This document shows, one piece after another, positions 54,466-61,634 of a DNA stretch of 64,000 nt. The notes beneath the pieces were generated by a model. It had not been told where the DNA came from. It saw only the letters and a program-made list of their open reading frames with translations, and ran no database searches. Each line of letters opens with the position of its first letter. Position 1 is the stretch's first letter. The translations under genes were made by a program, and so were the position numbers. Source of the DNA: Leptospiraceae bacterium (GTDB lineage: Bacteria; Spirochaetota; Leptospiria; Leptospirales; Leptospiraceae). The DNA lies in contig JACKPB010000011.1 in assembly GCA_024233875.1 (NCBI GenBank), positions 62,001 through 126,000 on the forward strand, in the 5' to 3' direction.

Positions 54466-56478
54466 TTACTTTTTTAAACCAATAGCGCGTGCTGCTTCAC
54501 TACCTTCCAGGATTGCTCTTTTAGCATCCAATCCTCCGGCTTCTTTAGCTCCACCGATTATAAAAACTTGTTTTTCCGGATGCTTTTCCTTGTATTCATT
54601 TGCCAGACTATCTTCTCTTTCCTGACCGGCACAGATAAGAACTGTATCACAGGGTATGATTTTTTCTTCCCCGGATTTTTGTTCTATTACCAATCCATCT
54701 TCTCGAATTTCTTTGTAATTTAGCGAAGTATAAAAGTCTACTCCTGCGGCTTTCAATTCCTGCAAAAGAGCCCATCCGGTTGTCTGACCCAATCCGGAAC
54801 CAATCTTTCCCGATCTTCTCAATATAGTTACTTTTCTTTCTGCTGTAAATGGTTGAATCTCAGCATTAGAGTAACTGGGTATATTGTATTTTTTAAAGTA
54901 CTCATCTATCGTGCTGTCTTTTCCCTCGATCAGTTTGTGGGTCGAGTCGCAAGCTATACCGCCTCCTCCGATCACTACAACCTGGTTTCCCGGTTCAAAT
55001 TTTCCGGTAAGATAATCAGTATAGTATCCAACTTTTTTCTTTTCCAATCCCGGAATCTTAAATTCTCTGGGTTTTACTCCAGTAGCAAAAATCACAGCAT
55101 CAGGATTTAATTTTTCTAGAAGCTCCATATTGGCTTCGGTATGCAATCGTATGTCAACGTCCATTGCATAGAGCTCATTTTTAAAATAACGAATAGTTTC
55201 TTTGAATTCAAATTTCCCCGGAATTGTGGCAGCCATATTCAATTGACCACCTAACTCATCTGACTTTTCTATTATGATCACTTCATGACCAATCAGGGCC
55301 GCTGTTCTGGCGGCTTCTAAGCCCCCCGGACCGGAACCGACAACTACCACATGATGTTTCTTGTGTTTTCCTTCTGATTCGAATTCTAATTCACGATTGG
55401 CTTCCGGATTGACAAGACAGGAAACCATTTGTTCTTTAAATGTATGATCAAGACATGCCTGATTGCACGCAATGCATGTATTGACACGATTCGGTTGGTT
55501 ATTGTATATTTTCTCAATGAAGTATGGATCTGCCAGCATGGGTCTTGCCATACTGACTATATCTGCCTCACCATCTTTTAAAATTCTTACAATGGTTTCG
55601 GGGACGTTGACTCTGTTGGAAGCAATTATAGGGATATCGGGGATAGCTTTTTTGAAATGATGTGATACTTTTGACCATGCCCCCCTAGGGACAAGCATAC
55701 TTATGGTAGGTACCCTGGATTCATGCCATCCGATTCCGATGTTGAGAGCGTCCGCTCCATTTTCTTTTAGTTTTATGCCAAACTCTATAACTTCATTCAG
55801 TGAAGGATTTCCGGGTATCAGATCAATACCGGACATTCTATAAATGACCGGATAGTCTTTTCCGACTTTTTCCCTTATCTTTTTTAAGACTTCTATTCCA
55901 AAATTCATTCTTTTTTCGTGAGATCCTCCGAAGAAGTCCTCACGTTTGTTTGTTACCGGTGAAAGAAATTGGTTGATCAAGTAGCCCTCACTGCCCATAA
56001 CTTCGATAGCTCCAAAACCGATTTCTTTAGCTCTCATAGCTGCAATGCCGAAATCTTCTATTGTTCTCCATGCATCTTCTTCGGAGAGTTCTTTGGGAAC
56101 ATACCGATTGATTGGAGCTCTGATGGCTGAAGGAGCTACCAGATTTCTGTGATAGGCATACCTTCCGGCATGAAAGAGTTGAGCACAGAAAATTCCTTTT
56201 GGTTTCAGTGCGGAATTTACTTTTCTCAGCTCTTCACAGTCTTCATCTTTTTGAAAATTAAAAAATGCAGAACTACCCAAACCTTCTTCATTGATTGAAA
56301 TACCACCTGTTGTGATTAAAGAGCAACCTCCATCAAATCTGCGTCCATAGAATGAAATCATTCTGTCAGCTGTATTGGGAAGTCCTTCAAGACCGAGATG
56401 CATGGAGCCCATAATAATTCTATGGGGCAGGGTAACACTTCCCAGTTGGATGGGTTGAAATATTGAATCGTATGGCAT
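54466..56478 (-). CDS. fadH: 2,4-dienoyl-CoA reductase-type NADH:flavin oxidoreductase
   Basis: The 670-aa enzyme has the FadH/OYE-flavoprotein layout. The N-terminal TIM barrel binds FMN (MGSMHLGLEGLPN; MGSEGYLINQFLSPVTNKR). A 4Fe-4S motif CIACNQACLDH...SCLVNPEANRE links it to a C-terminal pyridine-nucleotide-disulfide half with two dinucleotide-binding segments (VVVVGSGPGGLEAARTAAL; VVVIGGGGIACD). FadH reduces 2,4-dienoyl-CoA during oxidation of unsaturated fatty acids, the main carbon source of Leptospira, which fits. Related trimethylamine dehydrogenases cannot be excluded. It is a single-gene unit ending in a hairpin. Confidence 0.82.
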   Translation of the reverse strand: MPYDSIFQPIQLGSVTLPHRIIMGSMHLGLEGLPNTADRMISFYGRRFDGGCSLITTGGISINEEGLGSSAFFNFQKDEDCEELRKVNSALKPKGIFCAQLFHAGRYAYHRNLVAPSAIRAPINRYVPKELSEEDAWRTIEDFGIAAMRAKEIGFGAIEVMGSEGYLINQFLSPVTNKREDFFGGSHEKRMNFGIEVLKKIREKVGKDYPVIYRMSGIDLIPGNPSLNEVIEFGIKLKENGADALNIGIGWHESRVPTISMLVPRGAWSKVSHHFKKAIPDIPIIASNRVNVPETIVRILKDGEADIVSMARPMLADPYFIEKIYNNQPNRVNTCIACNQACLDHTFKEQMVSCLVNPEANRELEFESEGKHKKHHVVVVGSGPGGLEAARTAALIGHEVIIIEKSDELGGQLNMAATIPGKFEFKETIRYFKNELYAMDVDIRLHTEANMELLEKLNPDAVIFATGVKPREFKIPGLEKKKVGYYTDYLTGKFEPGNQVVVIGGGGIACDSTHKLIEGKDSTIDEYFKKYNIPSYSNAEIQPFTAERKVTILRRSGKIGSGLGQTTGWALLQELKAAGVDFYTSLNYKEIREDGLVIEQKSGEEKIIPCDTVLICAGQEREDSLANEYKEKHPEKQVFIIGGAKEAGGLDAKRAILEGSEAARAIGLKK

Positions 56479-56848
56479 AAAATGAAGTCCTAGGTAGATA
56501 GATTTTTGCTAATAGAAGATGTATGGTTTTTTCTCCTGAGAAAATGGAAAGAAATCTTGCCATCACTTCATCTCTAAAACCAGACTAGTGATGAGAATAG
56601 GAGTGAAAAGAAATATTTGGAAATTAAAAAATTCAGGATAGGTTTTTTTATAAGATAAGTTGAAAAATGAAATGTTTTTGGGATTGATATAAATTTTGAT
56701 AAAAATTACAAGAAATCTTCAGGTGAATCCGGGAAACGAAGATTCAATTTTTTTTAAAAAGAAAAAGTACATCCTTCTTTTTTTCCTATTCATTGAAAAA
56801 TATTAGAATAAAATTGTAATTATTCCGGAGGCTTTTAAGAATTTTTCT
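56479..56848. other. Noncoding divergent region
   Basis: About 370 bp, very AT-rich. CATCACT (56561-56567) and AGTGATG (56587-56593) form a perfect 7-bp inverted repeat with a 19-nt spacer, about 85 bp before the reductase start. A CCGGAGG lies before the next gene but about 20 nt from its ATG. I see no other gene. Confidence 0.3.
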
Positions 56849-57148
56849 ATGTCATTTTACTTTTTTGGAAATAAAGACACTATTTTTCAGATGCTTGAAG
56901 AATCCCCAATTCTTCACCATCTCCTCTTTGAAAAATATGACATTGATCATTTTCAATTGATTTCTTTTTATATCAGCTCTGATTTGAATCGACTCGAAGT
57001 CAATTCGATAGGAAAGTTTTTTCGATTTAAAGTCCTTGAAAACAATAATGTCCTCCTTCAGGATCCTGAAACCGGAATTTTAGAAGTTTCCGAACATACC
57101 GGATTAGGAAAAGAGATTTTGGATATCATTCAAAAGTACTGCAAATAG
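56849..57148 (+). CDS. Small unknown protein
   Basis: I do not recognise the 99-aa product. It has no signal peptide. It begins with an aromatic stretch (MSFYFFGNKDTIFQMLEESP) and a His/Phe-rich region (ILHHLLFEKYDIDHFQLISF), then a mixed alpha/beta part. CCGGAGG occurs about 20 nt before the ATG, which is too far, so the start is uncertain. It converges on the fumarase gene with a shared hairpin in the gap. Confidence 0.45.
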   Translation: MSFYFFGNKDTIFQMLEESPILHHLLFEKYDIDHFQLISFYISSDLNRLEVNSIGKFFRFKVLENNNVLLQDPETGILEVSEHTGLGKEILDIIQKYCK

Positions 57149-57169
57149 GCCTCTGTTAGAGACCTATTT
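57143..57169. terminator. Hairpin between convergent genes
   Basis: AAATAGG-C-CTCT pairs with AGAG-A-CCTATTT around a GTT loop: an 11-bp stem with one mismatch. It overlaps the stop codon of the 99-aa gene and precedes the fumarase stop by 13 bp, so it can serve both strands. Only short T-runs follow. Confidence 0.5.
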
Positions 57170-57181
57170 GAGACTAAAGAT

Positions 57182-58795
57182 TTAGCGAAGCATTTTAAAA
57201 AAATCATTTCCTTTGTCATCCACTACAATGAATGCGGGAAAGTTCTCTACATCAATCGCCCAAATCGCTTCCATTCCAAGTTCGGGATAGTCCAAGACTT
57301 CAACCTTGCGAATATTTTCCTTAGCAAGCAGGGCAGCAGGTCCTCCTATGGAACCGAGATAGAATCCTCCATTCTTTTTGCAGCTTTCAGTCACCACATT
57401 GGATCGGTTGCCCTTAGCCAGAGTTACCATAGAATATCCTTTTTCCTGAAAAATCGGAACATACGAATCCATTCTACCTGCAGTAGTTGGTCCGAAAGAT
57501 CCGGAGGGCATTCCTTCCGGAGTCTTGGCAGGACCCGCATAGTAAATAGGATGATTCTTAAAGTAATCGGGAAGAGCTTCCCCTCTATCCATTTTTTCTT
57601 TCAATTTTGCGTGTGCTATGTCTCTGGCAACTACCAATCTTCCCGAAAGCATGACTCTTGTCTTCACAGGATATTTAGTTAATATCTTTAATATTTCTTC
57701 CATAGGTTGATTTAGATTGATGTGTACTACCTCACCGGAATTGGAAAGCTTATCCTCCGGAGGAAGAAACCTTCCGGGATTGAACTCTAGCTGTTCTAAG
57801 TAAATTCCGTCTTTAGTAATCTTAGCTTTGATATTTCTATCCGCACTACAACTGACACCGATTCCAACGGGACAGGAAGCACCATGTCTCGGAAGTCGCA
57901 CGATTTTAAAATCATGAGCGAGATACTTTCCACCAAATTGCGCACCGATCCCTGACTCCCTGGCTTTTTGTAGCATTTTTTCTTCCAACTCAAGATCCCG
58001 AAATGCATAGCCTTCTTTTCCACCTGAGGTAGGTAAGTGATCTAAGTAACCAGTACTAGCCATCTTGACAGTCTTGAGATTCATCTCTGCTGACGTTCCA
58101 CCTATAACTACAGCTATGTGATACGGTGGGCAGGCAGCTGTTCCTAAAGAATTGACTTTATCAATAATAAATTTTTCAAGAGAATCGGGATTCAATAAGG
58201 CTTTTGTTTCCTGAAAGAGATAGGTTTTGTTTGCAGAGCCCCCACCTTTTGCCAAAAAGAGGAACTTGTATTCGGAGCCCTCGGTATTGTAGATGTCAAT
58301 CTGAGCGGGAAGGTTTGTTCCGGAATTTTTTTCTTCATACATAGTGTACGGAACTACTTGAGAATATCTTAAATTACGATTTTTATATGTATTGAAAATT
58401 CCACGGGATATCGCTTCTGCATCATTTTCACCCGTAAAAACATAATCTCCTTTCTTTGCCACTACCGTACCCGTGCCGGTATCCTGACAGGTTGGAAGCT
58501 GACCGTCAGCAGCTATGACTGAATTTCTTAAAAGAGCATTGGCTACAAATTTATCATTATCAGTAGCTTCCGGATCATCTAAAATCTTTCTAACTTTTTC
58601 AAGGTGCTTGGGTCTTAGGAAAAATGAGACATCACTCATTGCCTGTTCTGCTAAAAAAGTGAGTCCTTCTTTTTCGACTTTTAAGAACTCATTTTCTCCA
58701 ATTTTCATCGTGCTGACATAGTCTTTAGTGAGCAATCGATACTGAGTTGTATCTTCGGAGAGGGGGAATGGATCGCTATAGAAAAATTCTGACAT
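57182..58795 (-). CDS. Fumarate hydratase, class I (4Fe-4S)
   Basis: The 537-aa enzyme interconverts fumarate and malate in the TCA cycle. Class I marks are the Fe-S Cys ligands in QLPTCQDTGTGTV, GTAACPPYHIAV and HGASCPVGIGVSCSADR. The C-terminal beta part has GPTTAGRMDSYV and KKNGGFYLGSIGGPAALLA. The length fits the single-chain two-domain form. It is oxygen-sensitive by family, which is of note next to peroxide and redox repair genes. It is a single gene with ~180 bp of noncoding sequence upstream. Confidence 0.93.
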   Translation of the reverse strand: MSEFFYSDPFPLSEDTTQYRLLTKDYVSTMKIGENEFLKVEKEGLTFLAEQAMSDVSFFLRPKHLEKVRKILDDPEATDNDKFVANALLRNSVIAADGQLPTCQDTGTGTVVAKKGDYVFTGENDAEAISRGIFNTYKNRNLRYSQVVPYTMYEEKNSGTNLPAQIDIYNTEGSEYKFLFLAKGGGSANKTYLFQETKALLNPDSLEKFIIDKVNSLGTAACPPYHIAVVIGGTSAEMNLKTVKMASTGYLDHLPTSGGKEGYAFRDLELEEKMLQKARESGIGAQFGGKYLAHDFKIVRLPRHGASCPVGIGVSCSADRNIKAKITKDGIYLEQLEFNPGRFLPPEDKLSNSGEVVHINLNQPMEEILKILTKYPVKTRVMLSGRLVVARDIAHAKLKEKMDRGEALPDYFKNHPIYYAGPAKTPEGMPSGSFGPTTAGRMDSYVPIFQEKGYSMVTLAKGNRSNVVTESCKKNGGFYLGSIGGPAALLAKENIRKVEVLDYPELGMEAIWAIDVENFPAFIVVDDKGNDFFKMLR

Positions 58796-58995
58796 AAATA
58801 TCCTCTAATCAATGTACTTCCATTCTATGAATCTTATGAGAATGGCAAGAATTTTAATCCCGAAAATTCAAAAGATTTGAAGAATTTCCCTGTCCTTTGA
58901 TATTGATCTCAGTCAATTGCAAATTCAGAGATCAGTATTTTGTGAAAAAATTTTTATTTTGATTCCAATACTTATCAGTGATTCGGTTCAAATGT

Positions 58996-59814
58996 ATGCC
59001 AATAGAGGGTGAAAAAAAATGGGGAAGATTTAAGAAAGCCCTGATTTCAGAAGAAGATGTATTTAGGGAAAGTTTGGAACTGAAATCGGGGATCGAGTAT
59101 TTGTATCATCTCTATAGGGAAAACAAACTGAAAGACTTTGAGTTTTCAATTTCATTTTTTATTATGTATTGCGTCAAACGAAACTTGGGAAGAATGAAAA
59201 ATCCTAAAGGAAAGTCTCAAAGAAATTCTTTGGATATTCCGATTCGTATCGATGAGTTGATTCACAACGTTGAAGAAACTCTTAAGGGCATGAAAGTATC
59301 AGATTTATTCTTTCAATATCGATTTAGAAGCATTCCGGGATCAATTTATTCCGGATTGGAAAATTGGGTAGATGGATTGAATTGTCCTATCTTGAGTTTG
59401 GAAATGGTAAGTGACCGAAACATGCTGAATCTGATGTCTGAGGGAAAGCGAAGTGTCGCTATCCTAATCGAGAATGCAATTCAGGGGAATATTTTAGAAA
59501 AACGGGATGCATTTGAATTCTTTTTGCATGATCTCGCCCATGCCCATACTTTTTTTGATGTCAAATATTCTTATATAGGACAAATCGAATTTTTCAATTT
59601 ACTGAAATCCGAAATAGATTGGTTTGAAGGAGCTTCCGGGCGGGATCCGGTTTTTAGCAAACAATTCCATTACTGTCTTTCGGATATGAATTCCCATCCC
59701 GATCATCTTAGATCCTATTTGAGGGCCATTCTCTACGAGCATCAAAAAAGGCTTCAAACTTCTATTCCTCTCCAAATCTCCGAAAAATTCCTTTCAGTTC
59801 AAACCGGAAACTGA
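58996..59814 (+). CDS. Unknown protein with HD..H.H motif
   Basis: I do not recognise the family. The ~272-aa product starts at ATG 58996, or at GTG 58978; neither has a ribosome binding site. It is soluble and basic at the N-terminus. Near the middle is FEFFLHDLAHAHTFFD, whose His/Asp spacing (HDxxHxH) could bind a metal as in phosphohydrolases. A further acidic/aromatic motif follows (SEIDWFEGASGRDP), then the His-rich SDMNSHPDHLRSYLRA. It lies just before the CIRCE-controlled Hsp20 genes but is not itself preceded by such a site. Confidence 0.55.
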   Translation: MPIEGEKKWGRFKKALISEEDVFRESLELKSGIEYLYHLYRENKLKDFEFSISFFIMYCVKRNLGRMKNPKGKSQRNSLDIPIRIDELIHNVEETLKGMKVSDLFFQYRFRSIPGSIYSGLENWVDGLNCPILSLEMVSDRNMLNLMSEGKRSVAILIENAIQGNILEKRDAFEFFLHDLAHAHTFFDVKYSYIGQIEFFNLLKSEIDWFEGASGRDPVFSKQFHYCLSDMNSHPDHLRSYLRAILYEHQKRLQTSIPLQISEKFLSVQTGN

Positions 59815-59868
59815 GTCCCGGATCTTTCAAAAAATGAAATTTTTTTGACCTTTGAATAGAAAAAAAGT

Positions 59869-59897
59869 TTGACATTTAGCACTCTTGCATGTAGAGT
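59869..59897 (+). promoter_or_regulatory. Sigma-70-type promoter of the Hsp20 genes
   Basis: TTGACA at 59869-59874 is a perfect -35 box. With 17 bp spacing, TAGAGT at 59892-59897 is a fair -10 (4 of 6). The CIRCE operator covers the spacer and the -10, so HrcA bound there would block RNA polymerase. Confidence 0.7.
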
Positions 59898-59902
59898 GCT
59901 AA
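59876..59902. promoter_or_regulatory. CIRCE operator (HrcA site)
   Basis: TTAGCACTC-N9-GAGTGCTAA is a perfect copy of the CIRCE consensus. HrcA represses heat-shock genes through this element in many bacteria. It lies 46 bp before the first Hsp20 start. No hrcA gene is in the window, so the repressor must be encoded elsewhere. Confidence 0.95.
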
Positions 59903-59910
59903 TAAATATT

Positions 59911-59925
59911 GGCACTCGAAGTGCC
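59911..59925 (+). promoter_or_regulatory. Leader hairpin of Hsp20 mRNA
   Basis: GGCACT-CGA-AGTGCC is a perfect 6-bp stem with a 3-nt loop. It lies between CIRCE and the first Hsp20 start, close to the expected 5' end of the mRNA. It shares the GCACTC core with CIRCE, so it may be a partial second operator or an RNA-stabilising 5' hairpin. Confidence 0.5.
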
Positions 59926-59947
59926 TGACTGCTAAAAGGAGAAAGAC

Positions 59948-60391
59948 ATGTATATCAATTTACTGGAACGAAATGGTAACAAAAACTTTTGGAACGAATT
60001 GGATAGAATTCAGGATGAGCTCAGTCATTCTTTTTTCCGATCCGGAGGTATGCTGACAGGAAATCGATACCCTGCTATCAATCTGTATCAGAGTACCGAT
60101 GAAGTAGTGGCTTCGATTCTCCTTCCCGGTTATGATCCCGAATCTATCTCTATCCAGGTGGAAGAGAATAAGTTTTCGATCAAGGGCACTCCCTCCAAAG
60201 AAGAAGTAGAGGAAGGCTACCAGTACTTCCGTCAGGAGATCGGACTCAAAGAGTTTTCGAGAACTATAGAATTGCCCTTCCGGATAGCCAAAGAGAAGGT
60301 AGAAGCCAATTTAAAAAATGGAATCCTGGTTGTGAAATTGCCCAAAGCAGAAGCAGATAAGCCAAGAAAGATTACTGTGACAAGCATTTAA
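59948..60391 (+). CDS. Small heat shock protein Hsp20 (first of pair)
   Basis: The 147-aa protein has an alpha-crystallin domain (about 40-135): NLYQSTDEVVASILLPGYDP, the central FSIKGTPSKEEVEEGYQYFR and the hallmark VEANLKNGILVVKLPK. Short arms flank it. It should form oligomers that hold unfolding proteins for ClpB/DnaK refolding. It has a good ribosome binding site (AGGAG) and is first in a two-gene operon under CIRCE. Confidence 0.93.
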   Translation: MYINLLERNGNKNFWNELDRIQDELSHSFFRSGGMLTGNRYPAINLYQSTDEVVASILLPGYDPESISIQVEENKFSIKGTPSKEEVEEGYQYFRQEIGLKEFSRTIELPFRIAKEKVEANLKNGILVVKLPKAEADKPRKITVTSI

Positions 60392-60418
60392 GAAAGAAAT
60401 AAAAAGAGGAGAAAAAAA

Positions 60419-60811
60419 ATGAATCATTTAACTAAACAGGAAAATAACGGAAACGGACTTGTCGAAAAAGAAAAACAAAATACCATAGTTCTCACACCAC
60501 CCGTAAATATTCTCGATGGGGAAAAAGATACCATCTTAATCCTCGAGATGCCGGGAGTGGAAGACAGCGGTCTGGACATCACTCTGGAGAAAGATGTCCT
60601 GGAAATAATCGGAAAACCGATGGCACCCCTTACTGAAGGATTTGAAAGTCTTCACAAGGAGTTCTATCATGGTGAATACAGACGTAAGTTCAATATCAAT
60701 CGAACCATTGATTTTGACAAAATCACAGCCGTTCTCAAACACGGTCGTCTGAAGATCACTCTTCCGAAGGTTCAACCCGATGTCAAAAAAATAGAAATCA
60801 AAACAAACTAA
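60419..60811 (+). CDS. Small heat shock protein Hsp20 (second of pair)
   Basis: The 130-aa protein is a diverged paralogue of the preceding one. Its alpha-crystallin domain runs from DTILILEMPGVEDSGLDITL to ITAVLKHGRLKITLPKVQPD, and it has a Lys/Asn-rich N-terminus. It begins 27 bp after the first gene with a ribosome binding site (GAGGAG). Pairs of sHsps often make mixed or separate oligomers. The operon ends at a strong hairpin. Confidence 0.92.
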   Translation: MNHLTKQENNGNGLVEKEKQNTIVLTPPVNILDGEKDTILILEMPGVEDSGLDITLEKDVLEIIGKPMAPLTEGFESLHKEFYHGEYRRKFNINRTIDFDKITAVLKHGRLKITLPKVQPDVKKIEIKTN

Positions 60812-60819
60812 TTCAGAGA

Positions 60820-60845
60820 AAGCCTGCTCGGATTCGGGCAGGCTT
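60820..60845 (+). terminator. Terminator after the Hsp20 operon
   Basis: AAGCCTGCTCG pairs with CGGGCAGGCTT around GATT, an 11-bp stem with one G-T pair, 8 bp after the second Hsp20 stop. ACTTTC follows, so the T-run is weak; read-through into rnhA is possible. Confidence 0.65.
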
Positions 60846-60862
60846 ACTTTCAGGAGAGTCAT

Positions 60863-61264
60863 TTGCTAAACTTGTTCTGCGATGGAGCATCAAAGGGAAA
60901 TCCCGGACTATCTGCGATAGGTGTTTCTGCCAAACGGACGGAAGAGTCCCCCGAAGAAATATTTTCTATCTCGGAACTAATCGGTCAAAATACGAATAAT
61001 ATTGCCGAGTGGACGGCTCTGCTCAGAGGATTGGAAAGAAGCATTCATTTGGGTGAAAAAGACTTAAGGGTCTATATGGATTCAGAATTAGTCGTGAAAC
61101 AAATGAAAGGCATTTACAAGACAAAACATCCGGGCCTAATTCCCATAAAAAAGCAAGTTGATGAATTGGTCACCCACCTAAACAGTTTTGAAATCATTCA
61201 CATCCGGAGAGAAAAGAACAAACGCGCCGATGAACTGGCGAATCTGGCATACAATCAAAACTGA
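60863..61264 (+). CDS. rnhA: Ribonuclease HI
   Basis: The 133-aa enzyme cleaves RNA in RNA-DNA hybrids. The catalytic set is visible: Asp in LFCDGASKGNPG, Glu in NNIAEWTALLRGL, Asp in VYMDSELVVKQM, and the last Asp in NKRADELANLA. Its brevity and the lack of a basic handle place it with the short RnhA-like type. The TTG start has AGGAGA about 5 nt before it. It lies close after the Hsp20 terminator and converges on a STAS gene 7 bp away. Confidence 0.85.
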   Translation: MLNLFCDGASKGNPGLSAIGVSAKRTEESPEEIFSISELIGQNTNNIAEWTALLRGLERSIHLGEKDLRVYMDSELVVKQMKGIYKTKHPGLIPIKKQVDELVTHLNSFEIIHIRREKNKRADELANLAYNQN

Positions 61265-61271
61265 AATCCGA

Positions 61272-61631
61272 TCAATCGTAATCAGAATCCAGTTCATTTA
61301 TGGAAAGAAGAGCTGACTCTTCATCTTCATAAATCTTAAAGAACTGAACTACTTTTGTAAGCTCAAAAATTTCACGGACATTTTTACCCATATTGCAAAT
61401 CTTGAATTTCAAGTTGGCGGCCTGAAGTGCACTCCTCAGACTCACAATTATTCTGAGTCCGGAGGAGGAGATGTACTTCAGTTCTTTCATGTTTAGAAGA
61501 ATATTTGTCTTCGGGTGGTTGGTCAGGATTTGTTCAAAATCTTCTTCAATGTCTCTTGAAATTTTGGTATCCAATGAACCGGATAAATAGATAACGATGT
61601 AATCCTTCTGTTTCTTAAAGGTCAGTTTCAT
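61272..61631 (-). CDS. STAS-domain protein, anti-sigma factor antagonist type
   Basis: The 119-aa STAS domain has the core TNILLNMKELKYISSSGLRIIVSLR with S55-S57 at the phospho-switch position and an acidic C-terminus. It starts 3 bp after the ileS stop and is presumably transcribed with ileS. As with the other two STAS proteins here, no kinase or phosphatase partner is adjacent. The SSSGLR form is close to that of anti-anti-sigma factors in spirochaetes and cyanobacteria. Confidence 0.85.
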   Translation of the reverse strand: MKLTFKKQKDYIVIYLSGSLDTKISRDIEEDFEQILTNHPKTNILLNMKELKYISSSGLRIIVSLRSALQAANLKFKICNMGKNVREIFELTKVVQFFKIYEDEESALLSINELDSDYD

Positions 61632-61634
61632 AGT

